Positions 43,938 to 56,600 of a DNA stretch of 64,000 nucleotides are shown here, piece after piece. The translations under genes and the position numbers were made by a program. Source of the stretch: Cephalotus follicularis (taxonomy: Eukaryota; Streptophyta; Magnoliopsida; Oxalidales; Cephalotaceae); the NCBI GenBank assembly GCA_001972305.1, contig BDDD01001627.1, forward strand, positions 67,908 through 131,907, in the 5' to 3' direction. Position 1 is the stretch's first letter. Each line of letters opens with the position of its first letter. The notes under the pieces were generated by a model. That model did no database searches. It was given only the letters and a program-made list of their open reading frames with translations, and had not been told where the DNA came from.

Positions 43938-46037
43938 GGGTAAATTACAAAACCTCCATGAGGTATAAACACGCTAACATGTTAGTCCCTCTGGTTTTAA
44001 ATATTACAAAAATCCCTGAAAGCTAAGGACATGAAGTATTTTGTTAGAAATATTAACTTGTCCAAAATGCCCTTATATAAATATCAAACTTTACCCTGTT
44101 GTTTTCATTCTCACCAAAAAAAAAAAAATATAATCCCTATTATTGTCCTCCTAAAAAATTTCTAATCCCTAATTTTATTTTTTCAAATCAACTTTGAAAC
44201 CATTGAAGTTAATCCCCAATTAGCAACCAAACTAAACCGTCATTGTGAGATGAGGCATTTGGGCGTTTTTGAGTTTGTGTTACACGATGGGGATGACGAT
44301 TAAGAACTTGAGGAGCCAGTGGAGAGTGATTGTTACTTCATGATGGACCTAAGGACAGAAGTGGAGAGGTTCATCAGCACTTAGTAGGAAGGTTGCACTA
44401 TTAGTGTCGACAATGGAAGGAAATTAATTAGACTATGATGATGACTTAATGGAGATGTTTTGTGATATGAAATATATTATTATACACTTTTATATTGAAA
44501 GATATATTGCACCATGACAAGTACAATCACCGAGTACCCAATGTAGTGTATATGTGTCTCCAGTGGGTATAGAGAGAGCTGATATTAGGGTTGATGTTGG
44601 GAATAAACTACTAATGTTGGAGGTTTTGGTGTTGTTAATTGGCGATAAGGCCTCTGGGGCTAATGTAAGGGTTCGTGTTATAGAGCTTATGTTAGGGAAT
44701 AGAGTGTTAATGTTGGAGGGATGGTGATAAGGCCTCTAGAATTAATGCTAAGGTTGATGAGAGTGCTAATGTTAGAAATAATCCTATTGCTATTAAAGAG
44801 GAAGAAATTTTGGATGACATATATGAGGCTGATTATCCAAATGAGATATTCTACTACACATTCGATAATTATGCTGAGTGGGTGAATCATTCATTTAAGA
44901 ATGATGCAAACATAAGCGAGGATGAAAGTTATGCATATGAGGAAGCTGTTGGTGGCAACGATGAACTCAGTGAGGCCGGAAGTGATGACTCTATTGACCC
45001 TTTAGGCCTAGGACATTTGATGCATCATCAAAATGTACTGCTAAAAAATTTGAACCTCAACCTGATGGGACAATCATATTTGAAGTTAGGCAAGTGTTTG
45101 GTGATGTGTATGAGTTTATAAGTGTTTTCAAAGACTACTATGTGGAAGGTGAGTATGATCTGAAGAGGCTAAAGAATGAGAAGAAAAGGGTTACGATTGA
45201 ATGTATACATGCTTTTGAAGCATTAGACAAGAAGACAATTTTTGCGAAGACTTTAAAGGGTGGTCATTGTTGTGTAAGGGCACATAGCAATAAAATTGCA
45301 ACATCAAAGTGAATTGCCAAGAAGTTAGGCCCTAAATTGAGAGTTGATTAAAACATGAAGCTCCCACTATTGTGTCAAATTCTGACAGATAAGTATGGGA
45401 TGATAAATTCTTATGCTCAGAAGTTTTATAGGGCTAAGTGGCTGGTAAGGAAAGAAGTTGAAGGGAAACACAATGAATCATATGCAAGGTTGTCAAATTA
45501 TGCTTCCTTGTTGATTTCAGAAAACCTTGGTAGTATGGTTGAAATAGAAACACATTAGAGGTTTGGAAGGCAAAAACCAATATTTAAAAGGATATACATT
45601 TGTTTAACTGTAATGAAGAATGGTTTTATATAAGGTTGTAGACCTTTTATGGTCTTGGATGAGTGCCACCTAAAGGACCCATATGGTGGTATCTTATTGG
45701 CAGTAGTTTATGTAGATGGAAACAATGGCCTATTTCTAGTAGCCTTGGTTGTGATCGAGTCAAAATGCAATGAGAGTTGGTGCTTCTTCTTGAGGTATAT
45801 TTATGCTTGCAATGGTAGGAGTAGTGAAGACAAACCATGGACAATAATGTCATATATGTTAAAGGTAATGCATTCAAACGGCAATGTATTACTTTATATT
45901 ATGCTTTAATCTAATTTAATATGCAACTAGGCATAGGCTTTATCTACTTGGGGGTGTCATCTAATTTAACATGATAAGTTATTAATTTATGTGTAAGGCT
46001 TGGTGGATTCCCTGCATGAAATTTTTCCCTTAACTAG
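43938..46037 (+). mobile_element. Mutator-like element (MULE), 5' part
   Basis: GGGTAAATTACAAAACCTCC at 43938 is the start expected of a common plant MULE terminal inverted repeat. The transposase pseudogene follows from 44250. At 46038 a chromovirus LTR begins, and the rest of the MULE is not recognised in the window, so it was cut by that insertion or lost later. Confidence 0.75.
44250..46037 (+). pseudogene. MuDR-type transposase, truncated
   Basis: Reading from ATG 44250 gives MRHLGVFEFVLHDGDDD, then a stop and an acidic linker (DDSIDPLGLGH). The MuDR DNA-binding/N-terminal domain follows at about 45085-45300 (EVRQVFGDVYEFISVFKDYY ... LKRLKNEKKRVTIECIH), then IAKKLGPKLRVD and KLPLLCQILTDKYG. 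The start of the MULE catalytic domain is at 45640-45800 (FMVLDECHLKDPYGGILLAV), where the Asp would be the first catalytic residue. A donor-like AAAGGTAATG near 45864 and a resumed reading GLVDSLHEIFP at about 45997-46030 suggest an intron. Stops and shifts occur at several places. A transposase would move the element; this one cannot. Confidence 0.85.
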
Positions 46038-46314
46038 TGTAGAGACCGGATTTTCGATAAGGGGCATTTTTGGCATTTGATACGCAATTGATGGTTCAGA
46101 ATTGAAATTATGATACGATATGGAAATGGGTTTCAGAATAAATGACGGGTTATGGAAATGGGCCTCGAGGGGAAATTGGGCCTCAAGTTAGTAGAATTAG
46201 GTTAATGAAGTGAGTAGAATTAGGTTAATGAGCCTTTAAATAACATAACTTGGGCTTATCGGGCTTTAGAGTTGGCTATTTGAGCCATTAACATTTGAGA
46301 AGAATGTAAGATAA
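46038..46314 (+). repeat. Chromovirus-type LTR, left part
   Basis: Starts TGTAGAGACCGGATTTTCG and contains the GGGCATTTTTGG and GGGCCTCGAGG blocks seen near the start of long gypsy LTRs. It is interrupted at 46315 by a copia element and appears to resume at 56063. Confidence 0.6.
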
Positions 46315-46796
46315 AATTGAATGTCGAATCAATTTATCAACTCCAAGGATCACCATAGATAGCAAAGAAACACCTAAATAATAATAGAAATCGTACATTG
46401 TTTATGATCCTTGAGAAGTAGCGGAAATCTGTAGTGATCCTGTGTTGGACGAGGTACAACTCTCTTAATTCCCTATGAACACTGGCTCGATGAGACACCA
46501 TAACGCATAAAGAAGACTAGTAGCCATTCTTATTTTTGTCTGTATGTGTGTTTTTCTTTTGTGTCAAAAGATTAGGGTTAGGAGAGGAGACCTTACTTTT
46601 TATATGGTCCTTATTAGCAATCTAATGGGTCCTCTCATCAAAAGCCTAATTAGTTTATTACAGTCCATACTAGCCAGTCCACATAAGACTTAATAGAATA
46701 TGTATGTCTCACTTTATTAGACCAATAGTTATCCTGATTTCATTTAATTAATAAATACCCAATTAATATAAGCCCATATAAGAAAATATTCTTACA
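46315..46796 (-). repeat. 3' LTR of the copia element (482 bp)
   Basis: Plus orientation TGTAAGATAAAATTG to ATTCTTACA. Collinear with 55571-56062 (shared ACACCTAAATAA, AATAGAAATCGTACATTG). A minus-strand TATA box (CATATAAAA) is near 46598. Confidence 0.92.
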
Positions 46797-46931
46797 TTCT
46801 TCCAAATTAAATAAATGTAAATATATTTATTTTATCAAAACAATTGCATATGCTAACAAGATTTTAAAGTTTTGTGCGCACATAAAAACATTGGTCTAGA
46901 GACTGTTCCAAAAGTCAATACAGTCCCATAG
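46797..46931 (-). other. Copia 3' non-coding end with polypurine tract
   Basis: The minus strand has TTTGGAAGAA directly before the 3' LTR (46797-46806), a short polypurine tract. The rest is AT-rich and leads to the solo LTR. Confidence 0.6.
46927..46931. repeat. Target site duplication (catag), left
   Basis: Identical to 49757-49761. Confidence 0.9.
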
Positions 46932-49756
46932 TGTGACATCCGTCTCCTTGTACGGTCGGTGTCTGTGAGCCTACGGGGCTTCTGTCTGTTAATCTGTTTT
47001 TCTGGCTTTCTTGACATGTGCATAATGGCATTAATAAATTTTTGTGATTTTTTCTGATGGTTTTCTGCATAAGAAATTAATTTGCTTTTTTGTAAATTAA
47101 ATGATGTTTTTCTGAAAAGACTGCTGAATTCGGAAAAATAGCCCAAGTGGTATGTCCTAAACATCCAATTTCTGTCCGTATCGGTTAAATTCTGGACAAA
47201 ACCCAGTCCGTTTTAAGTTGAATATATATGAGAAATGCCAAAAATTTTCTTATTGTTGCCATTTCTCTCTCTCTCCCTGACTTTCTCTCTCCTCTCTCCC
47301 GTCTCTCTCTACCTTCAGCCTTCTGCCACCGGCGTCAATGCCGATCTGACGCCGGCGAAGGTACCGGCATGACCCCCTGAGCACGCCGAGCCCCACCACC
47401 GCGCCGATAACCACACCGTTCGCTCGCACGAAGCTCTTCTCTCTTCGCCTCTGTTTTGCGCCATATCTCCGTCTCCGGCGATCGTCACGGCAAGGCGAGC
47501 CCAGTTTTGGACTCCTGGCGCCGCGGCCGTTCGAATGGTACCAGCCCCGACACGTGATGACACCGGCAATGCCGATCGGTGGCGAAGGCAGTCGCGGTCA
47601 ACGCGTCCGTTCCGGCCAGATGCGGCAGCGCCACGACCAACGCGCCTCAGATTTGTGATCCCCAGCCTCCGACGAGCCAGATGCGACCTCTACAGCTGAC
47701 CGGTGACGCGCGTGGCTGACACGCTCCAGCCAGCAGCAGCGCATGGGCCCACGCGCTGACGACCTTCTGCGGCTCTTTCTGACAGCTTTCCGACTCCGTT
47801 CTCTGCGTTGATGTGATCCGTTCCAGTTCCGCTGCGGGATTCTGACTCTGTGCTCCATTCCATCTGATTTCGGTAAACTTTGAACTTTTCTCCGTTAGTT
47901 CTGTTTTTTCGTTGAATTCTATATTTCTGTATTTGTATCTGTATCTGTTTCTGTTATACATATGGGCTAGAAATATATAATCGATTTTGAATTGGATAAC
48001 TTGGACAACCACTTGGACTAATTTTAAATGATTTCAAAATGGTGTTTAAATTGAACGTTTGAACGATGTTTTTGATAATGAGAACTTATGTTTCTGTTGA
48101 CCGTATAGGTCGTTATAGTTTTCTGACATCTGCAGGCATTTCATTGCATAACGTTTTTCACGTCTTAGTACGTATTTGAGTGTGATAGTCTGTTATATGT
48201 CTGTCTGTCTGTCTGTTGGCAGAGGATCTTGCCTTTGAGATCAGCCATAGAGGCGACCAGTCAAGGGACTCGCTCGTCTGTACAGTGAGTGGAACTCTTT
48301 TCTTTAACCTTTTTACTCTAGAGTTCTTTTAATGGTTTGAATGTTTGAAACGTTTTACTATCTGTATCTTAATGAATCTGAATATGTTTCTGTTCTGAAA
48401 TTTGTTTAAGTTTTAATGTCTGAAACTTTCTTTTAATGTTTTCAAATGTTCGCATGGTTATAGTCATACTATGACGCTATTTTCAGCTATATCTGTATAT
48501 GATGAGGAAAATGATTCCTCTATCTATCTGAAATCTGTTTTGAGTCTGTTCTGAAGAAATTGTGATTTCTGAATATGCTGAATCTGTTTAAATATGTTTA
48601 GATGCATGGTGATCTCGGTATTGTATTATATATATATCTGATGCCATTGAGAGGCTTTGTCTACACGAGTATGACTTTATGCTGATGTTTGGACACGACG
48701 TGTCCTTGCCACTATTTCTGCTGGACGTTCAGCCCGATGGGGCCCAGGCGTCAACCTTACCTAGTAGACCCATGGCATCTCTATATATATATTTTTATCT
48801 GTTAAAACTCTGTTAATTTCTATATATATATGAAATTCTGATGATTTGAATCTTGTTTTTCTGATATTGTTTCTGCTCTGGTTTTCTGTTGTTTTCGATA
48901 AACTTTGGTTTTATAAATCGATTTTAGATTTATATTCTGTTTAAGTTGTTTTTTATCTATTTTATAAGTCAGAGTTTGGACTTTATTTATGTTTATGAAC
49001 TTCTGTTTAAGTTTATTTTATACTTTTGTTATATCTTTTCTGCAAAGATATTTATATGCGAGCAAAAACTCTGCGGAGTCTTTTTGTTCCATCTCCCTAG
49101 TCCTGTGGACTAACCCTCTCCTCTATTTTCTATTTTTAGTTCTGACAGGTCTGTCTGCTGAGGTGAGACCACAAGGGCATGCCTACCAGAGTCAACACAT
49201 GCATATCACCATTACATTAGTATTTAAATTTCTGCATTACTTATGTTTTTATATAACTGTTTTGGTTTTGTTTAAAAGGGCTGAGCCCTATTCAGGTTTT
49301 AAGTTTTGTTAATATGGTTGAGGCAGAGCCTAATCCATTACTTGTTTTCTGCTTTTAAATTGTGATCTGCTGAGGGCTGAGCCCATTTTATAAACTGTTT
49401 CCTCCTTCGGGAGTGTGATCTGTTGAGGGCTGAGCCCATTACAAACTTTTTCCTCTTTCGGGAGTGTGATTTTATAAATTGTGTTTTTATTTACAGGGGG
49501 CATAGTCCTATAAACGAATACTACATGCCCGATTTTAGTAAAATTTTAAGAGTTAGAATTATTTTCAAGTTTTTCAAGAAACTTTTCTGTTTTGAAGAAA
49601 CTTTCTGTTTTTCTTTATGTTTTGAAGATAATCTTCTGTTTAAAATGCATTTCTGAATCTATGATCTGCTGAACCTACGAGGGGAGTCTCTGATGGGAGG
49701 CTTGGTCTCGTAGCGGGCACGGCGGATCCCCAGCCGGGCCGGGTCCGGGCTTGTCA
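46932..49756 (+). repeat. Solo chromovirus-type LTR (2825 bp)
   Basis: Begins TGTGACATCCG and ends GGGCTTGTCA, with a perfect catag duplication on both sides and no internal region. It holds a CT-rich and GC-rich leader (47260-47860), a run TCTGTCTGTCTG (48195), and near its end GGGCTGAGCCCATT units and TTTACAGGGGGCATAGTCC (49492-49510), shared with the LTR fragment at 21630-21680. It is younger than its copia host. Reading frames inside look incidental. Confidence 0.92.
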
Positions 49757-49761
49757 CATAG
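49757..49761. repeat. Target site duplication (catag), right
   Basis: Identical to 46927-46931. Confidence 0.9.
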
Positions 49762-50303
49762 AACCTCAAACTCCAAATCATGGTGATAACTGCATCTTTT
49801 AAGAGACACAGGACCTTCCATGGTCACAAGAGTCTTTATCACTACTAACATGGATTTAATATGGTAGTGTGGCAATTAAATAACATCCACACGTTCCTCA
49901 TGTGTTATTCTCTTTCGGTCACCAATTTTCTCTTCTTAAGTGGCACAAGCACACTAGAGAAAATCTATATGGTTCCAATGAACCTGTATATCTTTACCTT
50001 ATTTCACGTGATAATCTTTATGTGTCATAAGACATACCTTTACGGCCAATAACTAAATGTCCCAGCTTTTGCTCAAGATTGACACACATCTCAAGACTTT
50101 AAACAATTTTATATATATATATGTGTATATGGCATGTCAACTTGTAAATCACCAATGTATTTAACAAAGTAGTTGTAATAAAACTAAATTTATTCAACTT
50201 AATTGATTGCAAAAGATATAGTCAATATAATCCGATATAGTATCAAAAAATAAAATAGTACAGATAAAAACAAAAATAGAGCAAAATAAATGATTGACTC
50301 CCA
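49762..50303 (-). other. Copia 3' non-coding region
   Basis: AT-rich sequence between the RNase H stop and the solo LTR. No gene is seen. Confidence 0.6.
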
Positions 50304-51847
50304 CTAAACAAACTCATCCCATGATGCAATCAAGCCCATGCTAGCAACATGTCTCTCAAAAACACAAGGACGAAGGCCTTTAGTTAAGGGATCAGCAACC
50401 ATATCATATGTACTAATATGCTCTAGTGTAACGTCACCATTCTTAACATTTTCTTTGATGGTTAAGTACTTTATCTCTATATGTTTAGACATTGTGATAC
50501 CTTTATTATTATTAATAAACAACACAGTAGAGCTGTTATCACAGTACAACCGGATAGACCTAGACACAAAATCAACAACAGTGAATGTCCTCATAAAATT
50601 CCTAAACCAAACTGTCAGCGTAGCTGCTCCATAGCAAGCTACAAACTCTGCCTGCATGGTCGAAGAAGCAATCAATGTCTGCTTTGCACTTTTCCAAGAT
50701 ACTGCCCCATCTGCCATCATAAAAAAATAACCTGATGTAGACTTCCTGTCATCCTAACAACCAGCAAAGTCAGAATCTGTAAAACCCACTAACTGTAGAT
50801 CTTCAACCTGCCTATAAGTTAGCATAAAATCTCTTGTCCATTTCAAGTATCTTAAAACCTTCTTGGTAGCTACCCAGTGATCATGATCAGGGTTAGACTG
50901 ATACCTGCCAAAAAGCCCTACTGCAAAAGCAATATCCGGCCTAATACATACTTGAGCATACATGATGCTCCCAACTGCACTAGCATAAGGCACTTTCTTC
51001 ATGGCTTCCCTTTCAACATCATTCTTAGGACACTGTAACAAGTTCAACTTATCACCTTTGAGAACAAGAACATTCCCTGGTTTGCAATCTAGCATGCTGA
51101 ATCTCTCCAAAATGCGATCAATATAAGCCCTTTGAGATAGACTCAACTGATAGCGAGAACGATCTCTATGAATTTGAATGTCAAGAACAAAAGAAGCATC
51201 ACCAAGGTCCTTCATGTCAAACTCACTAGACAACATCTGCTTGGTCATATGTAGCATGCCTAGATCATTGCTTGCTAACAAGATATCATCCACGTAGAGC
51301 ACAAGAATGATGAATTTGCTCCCACTGACCTTGTGATATATACACTGATCCACCGGATTTTCTTTAAAACTAAAAGAAGTCACAACAGCATCAAACCTGA
51401 AGTACCACTGTCTCGAAGCTTGTTTGAGGCCATATATAGACTTCTTGAGTCTACAAACACGATGATCATTACCATCAATTGCAAAACCTTCAGGCTGCAC
51501 CATATAGACCTCCTCATTAAGATTACCGTTCAGGAATGCGGTTTTTACATCCATCTGGTGTAATTCCAAATAAAATGAGCTACTAATTCCATGATTACCC
51601 TAAGAGAGTCCTTCGAAGAGACTAGAGAGAAAGTTCCATTATGGTCTATTCTCTCTCTCTCTCTCTATGTAAATCCTTTAGCTACTAGTCTGGCTTTAAA
51701 CCTCTCAATCTTTCCTTCGGAATCCCTTTTGGTCTTGTAAACCCATTTGCAACCAATGGGTTTGCAGCCTTCAGGCAATTCAACAAGTTCCCAAACGCCA
51801 TTGTGTCTCATTGATTGCATCTCATCTCTCATCGCTTCCAGCCACAA
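50304..51847 (-). pseudogene. pol: Copia reverse transcriptase and RNase H
   Basis: RT starts at 51847 (MWLEAMRDEMQSMRHNGVWE, then FKARLVAKGFT). A GA-run interrupts it at about 51645-51667. It resumes as ELHQMDVKTAFLNGNLNEEV, QASRQWYFRFDAV and the catalytic LYVDDILLASND, which is intact. RNase H ([42 protein letters not shown]) ends at 50304. One stop separates the RT end from RNase H near 50753. Together the domains would copy the element RNA. Confidence 0.92.
51645..51667. repeat. Microsatellite (CT)n inside copia RT
   Basis: About nine CT units lie where the RT frame should continue after VAKGFT. On the element strand it reads AGAGAGAG, encoding alternating Arg-Glu. Confidence 0.85.
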
Positions 51848-53300
51848 ATTTGATTAAAGACTAGAAAATGCATCCAAATAAGTCAATGGGTCGATCACAC
51901 AACAGATATCGTAATCACTTTCTCCCAAGTAAATCTCATAGAAAGCCTGTATCGCTGATCTCCTCTCACGAGTCGATCTCCTGACTGGAACTTCTGCTAC
52001 AGCATTCTGTGTTTGAGGAATATCCGCATGAGCAATATCAATAATACGCTCCTGAACAACATTAATAATAGGTGCCTGAACTTCAATAGGTGCATTTGCA
52101 TATGTAATAGGCTCAACATTTATCTTAGTGGGTAAATAAAAAGATACAGTCGTCATTTGATCTCTACTATTTTCAATGGTTTGAGAACAATCATTCAGTT
52201 CAGCTACATCGAACTCTAAAAACTTTGTCGTCTGTGACTCCACAATTCTAGTACCTCTGTAGGGATTATAGAAACGGTACCCCTTTGAATGATCTGGGTA
52301 ACCAACAAAGAAGCAACGAGTAAATCTGGAATCCAACTTATTTAAAGTTAGAGAATACAATTTCACCTCTGCAGGACAATCCCAAACTTTAAGATGATTA
52401 AGACTAGGTTTACGTCCAGTCCATAACTCGAAATGAGTAAGTGCAACAGCTTTACTTGGAACTCTGTTTAGAATGTAAAGAGCTATTTTTAAGGCTTCAC
52501 CCTAAAGAAACTCATGTAAATTCATCCTACTAATCATACTTCTCATCATCTCTATACGTGTGCAGTTACGTCTTTCAGCGACTTCATTTTGCTCAGAACT
52601 TCCAGGCATAGTAAACTGAGCTATCCCAGAATCCTCCAAGTATTTGGCAAATGGGGCCTTAAGCTATCCAGCATCGCCATGTCTGCCATAATACTCACCA
52701 CCCCTGTCAGATCTAACCACCTTGATGACTTTTCCTAATTGCTTCTGAACTTCAGTCTAAAAGATCTTGAATTTCTCAAGAGCTTGAGACTTTTCCTTAA
52801 TTAGAACAGATAACCATATCGTGAATAGTCATCAATAAATGTAATGAAATAAAAATTTCTACATAAGGTGGGTGAATATGGTCCACTGATGTCCGTATGA
52901 ATCACTTCTAGTACATCAGAACTACGGATTGCCGTTTTATTCCTTATCTTGGTCATTCTGCCCCTACAACAGTCTATACATGTCTCTAGGTCACCGAATT
53001 CAAGAGTATGTAGGATGTCACACTTTATCAGCCTTTCCACTCTTTCCCTAAAGACATGGCCAAGCCTTTTATGCCATAACATGAAAGACTGTTCCTTAGG
53101 TAAGGCTCTTTTAGATGCAATGTTATTAACATTATAACAAACATAGATATCAGTGGGAGTCAAACACACTCTATATAGTCTACGAGACAATATGCAATAG
53201 CCAACCATATTTGAATTAAAAAAGAGATTAATCGTAGAGTTCTTTATTTCAAATTCAAAGCCAAGATTGTCTAACAAAGAAACAGAAATTAAATTCTATA
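51848..53300 (-). pseudogene. pol: Copia GAG-pre-integrase, integrase core and C-terminal region
   Basis: Pre-integrase: MLWHKRLGHVFRERVERLIK, then C-x2-C (CIDCC). Core catalytic residues: Asp in VIHTDISGPYS (about 52890), Asp in VVRSDRGGEYYG (about 52700) and Glu in EQNEVAERRN (about 52590). C-terminal part: FTRCFFVGYPDHSKGYRFYN, near 52310. Stops occur near 52800, 52757, 52663, 52502 and 51855. Confidence 0.88.
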
Positions 53301-54381
53301 TAAAGGACAGTACATAAAGGGTATTTCTTAACATCAATTTAAAAACATAATCCAAAACTAAATTGACATCTCGTACGAACTCTACGTCTGCATCTTTATT
53401 ATTTCAACCCATGAGCTTCGACTCATCATCTTTGGCTTCCTCCGATTTATGAACCCCTGTATGGTAAAAGCAACATGGTTAGTTGCACCGCTATCTAGCC
53501 ACCATGAACTAGATGGGGTTTCAGATAGATTGGATTCATAAACAAGTGCCAAAGAATCGTTACCTTTATTCTCACGTTTGGCCAACCAAGTTTTGTACTT
53601 TAAACAATCCTTCTTCATGTGACCTTTCTTCTTGCAAAAGAAACAGTGATCACCCTTTTTTCTTAAAAAAATTCTTATTTGGACCCATATTATTAGACTG
53701 ACCAGGTTCTTTAGTGGTTCCCTGAGCAACCTTATTAGTATAGTTTTTGAGCTTCTTACCTTTATGAGCATTGGAACCAGCAACATAAAAAAGCAACTTG
53801 GCTTTTCTCCTTCTTCAGCTTTTCCTCCTCAACAATAACCCTAGCAATAAAATCATTGATTGACCATGATTCATCTTGAGAGTTGTAGTTATTTTTATGA
53901 TACTAAATTCAGGAGGAAGAGTGTTCAAGGCTTGATGCACAATGCAAGTATCAAGGAGATCAACTTTAAGAGCCTTCAGCTTGGTCTGATAGTCCACCAT
54001 AGGAATAACATAGTCCCTAACCCCTCCATTACCATCATACTTCATGTTGAAGAGTTCTTACAGCAGAGACCCTATATTAGCATTCGATGAGACGTGATAC
54101 CTATCACTGATTGCAGTCATCAGTTCCTTAGAAGTACAATCAATCAGCATGCCACTTTTTAGGTGATCCAAGATCGACCTCCTCATGGACAGTAGACAAA
54201 TGTGATTACTTTTCATCCAGGCAGCATGCACTGATTTCTCATCTTCAGTGCTTGTGGCAATCAAGTCCCCAGGTTTATCCATGACAAGAGAAAGATCAAC
54301 ATCTGCCATTTCCATGGCAAACTCAATGTTTTCCTTCCACTTCTTGAAGTTTGAGCCAGTCAGGACCTCAATAGTTACCAT
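53301..54381 (-). pseudogene. gag: Copia gag and protease
   Basis: Gag begins at ATG 54381 (MVTIEVLTGSNFKKWKENIE). It continues through DRYHVSSNANIGSLL, a stop, and ELFNMKYDGNGGVRDYVIPM. A shift follows, then the zinc knuckle CFFCKKKGHMKKDC (C-x2-C-x4-H-x4-C, about 53605-53645). The protease active site reads SWWLDSGATNHV (about 53475-53510). Confidence 0.88.
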
Positions 54382-55553
54382 ATTGTTGTTGACAGAGAAT
54401 GTGACTTAAAAATAAACAAAGTAAAATATTAGCACAATGAGAGCAAACAATGTGTCACTTGAAACTGTATAAGCACATATTAAAGTTTGTAAGCATCACC
54501 ATACAAACACCTTTGGGTGAATGCATGACATGCAGTTGCAAAGCTTTTACATAGAAACGGCCATGAGAATATAATCAGACCATTGATAGCCCACCACCTT
54601 TGGGTGTATAGGCTTCCATGCCTAGTCAATTCCCAACCATATGCTCAATATGTACCCTCTTAATTCTAATACATGATCACCTCCTTTGGGCATATGATCA
54701 TGCACAAGAATTAGAGAAACCTCACTGTTGTACAAGATAGAAATCACAAATCCAACCAAGAAGGCAACTTTGGTGACTGCATCTTGACCAAACCATGAAA
54801 CTATTTCATATTGGAATATACTTTATATTACCCTCATCAAACCATGGTGTGATTTTAGAATGATAGACAAAGGGGCCTGATTTGTCCTTAAAATCACAAG
54901 ACATGCTAATTACATTGTTTAAGTATCTTAATAATTGAATATTTAGACAAAACCTTGTTTATTCCAAAACAGTAATTAATAATGTATACAATATTAATTG
55001 AACACGCATGTAATATCACAATACCAAAATATATTACTGGCTGTATGCGCATTTGTTTATATATATATAAAGTGATTGCCGTAAAATATTTATATATATC
55101 ATTATTGCCACAATATGTATGTATATAATTATCAAATGCTGCAACATCTATTTCTATTTGACAAAGCACATATATAAACCATGACCAATAAAGCAAACGG
55201 TCAAGCACCAAAAAGCATGGCCAAGTATCCTTATGCACAATATATATATATATACACAAGTTAAACCATGGTATAAAGTTGTGGCTACATATACAAACCA
55301 TTATATATATAGGAGGTAGCAACAATATATATACATCATCATGAAAAACCATTTAGTGCCTCACACACATATTTGACACATAAACATATATATATGAAAG
55401 TATATATATAAACTTAGACTTAAAAGCATCAAATATGCATTAAACCATAAAGCAGCAGTCATGAAGCAACAGATTTAAATGAAGCCACGGTCGCATTATA
55501 AATCATGCATAATTATTTCTTTAACTTGATTAGGATTTCAATTCTGATCTAAA
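54382..55553 (-). other. Copia leader
   Basis: Non-coding 5' leader, AT-rich with many TATATA runs (55040-55400) and repeated CACCTTTGGGTG-type phrases (54508, 54595, 54673). The short reading frames in it lack domain similarity. Confidence 0.6.
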
Positions 55554-55568
55554 GTCGCTCTGATACCA
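55554..55568 (-). promoter_or_regulatory. Primer-binding site, initiator tRNA-Met
   Basis: On the minus strand TGGTATCAGAGCGAC lies two bases after the LTR. TGGTATCAGAGC is complementary to the 3' end of plant initiator tRNA-Met, the usual copia primer. Confidence 0.92.
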
Positions 55569-55570
55569 AA

Positions 55571-56062
55571 TGCAAGATAAAATTGAATGCCGAATCAATT
55601 TATTAACTCCAAGTATCACCATACATAGAAAAGAAACACCTAAATAACAATAGAAATCGTACATTGTTTAGGATTCATGATAAGCAGCAGAAATCTGTAG
55701 TGATCCTGTGTTGGACGAAGTACAACTCTCTTAATTCCCTGTGAACACTGGCTCAATGAGACACCATAACGCACAAAGAAGAACAGTAGACATTCTTATT
55801 TTTGTCTGTATGTGTATTTTTCTTTTGTGTCAACAGATTAGGGTTAAGAGAGGAGATCTAGCCTTTTATATGGTCCTTATTAGCAATCTAATGGGCCCTC
55901 TCATCAAAAACCTAATTAGTTTACTACAGCTCACACTAGTCAGTCTATATAAGACTTAATAGAATATGTATGTCTCACTTTATAAGACCAATAGTTAGCC
56001 TGGTTTTATTTAATTAATAAATAACCGATTAATATAAACCCACATAAGAAAACATTCTTACA
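55571..56062 (-). repeat. 5' LTR of the copia element (492 bp)
   Basis: Plus orientation TGCAAGATAAAATTG to ATTCTTACA. A minus-strand TATA box (CATATAAAAGG) lies at about 55862-55872. It pairs with 46315-46796. Confidence 0.92.
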
Positions 56063-56600
56063 CACAAATCACTTGGAAATTGGATTTTAGAGAAAGAAGG
56101 AGATGGAGGCAACGGGTTTGAGAAGAAGAAGAGAGGGAAAAGCTGCTCGAATATGATTAAACGCTTGGAGTTTGCGGCTTTAGATTGTAGAGCCGATTAT
56201 AGGTTGCCTTCAAGCTCCAAGGATTGTTCAAACTTGGTTATGAGGTAAAAACTCTACCTATATGTTTTGAACTCATGGATTAATTGATCATTGATTGCAT
56301 ATGAATGTTTAAATGTATGTTGAATTGCAATTGATGGATTGAAATGTGAATGATTGGTAGAATTGCTTTCTTTTTTAAAAAAATGGAAAGTTAGGTTTAA
56401 AATTGAGTTTTCAAAATTGACACGGTTTTAATGGTCAGAATGATTTGAAATTAATAGACATAGTCTTGAATGATGTTTAAAACATTCCCACAAAATTTGG
56501 TTTCAAACGGATTAGAAAACAAAGTGAGCTTGGTTCGGATACAAAAGAATCTTGTCAATGCGGTAGAATTGTGTGGCCTAGGTAGTTTGTATTGTGGCTT
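56063..56600 (+). repeat. Chromovirus-type LTR, right part (continuation of 46038-46314)
   Basis: After the copia element the sequence has GAGAAAGAAGGAGATGGAGG and a possible splice-donor-like GAGGTAAAAACTC, as in leaders of long gypsy LTRs. The 3' boundary is not clear; character changes at about 56600. Confidence 0.45.

Larger units (their letters stand above)
46315..56062 (-). mobile_element. Ty1/copia retrotransposon with an inserted solo LTR
   Basis: The minus-strand element is bounded by LTRs 55571-56062 (5') and 46315-46796 (3'), with a tRNA-Met primer site. Order: gag, protease, integrase, RT, RNase H. A 2.8-kb solo LTR lies between the end of pol and the 3' LTR. Flanks are aagaa and cacaa, which do not form a clean duplication. 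Stops and frameshifts make it inactive, although RT and RNase H retain long open parts. Confidence 0.9.

Noticed and set aside
47315..48012. Arg-rich frames in the GC-rich part of the solo LTR
   Set aside because: Compositional artefact within an LTR with perfect target duplication.
54906..55352. 148-codon minus-strand frame in the copia leader
   Set aside because: Hydrophobic Ile/Tyr-rich translation of TATATA-rich DNA; no domain and located between primer site and gag.
46310..56067. Clean target duplication for the copia element
   Set aside because: Flanks are aagaa and cacaa, matching at only three of five bases, so no duplication is claimed.
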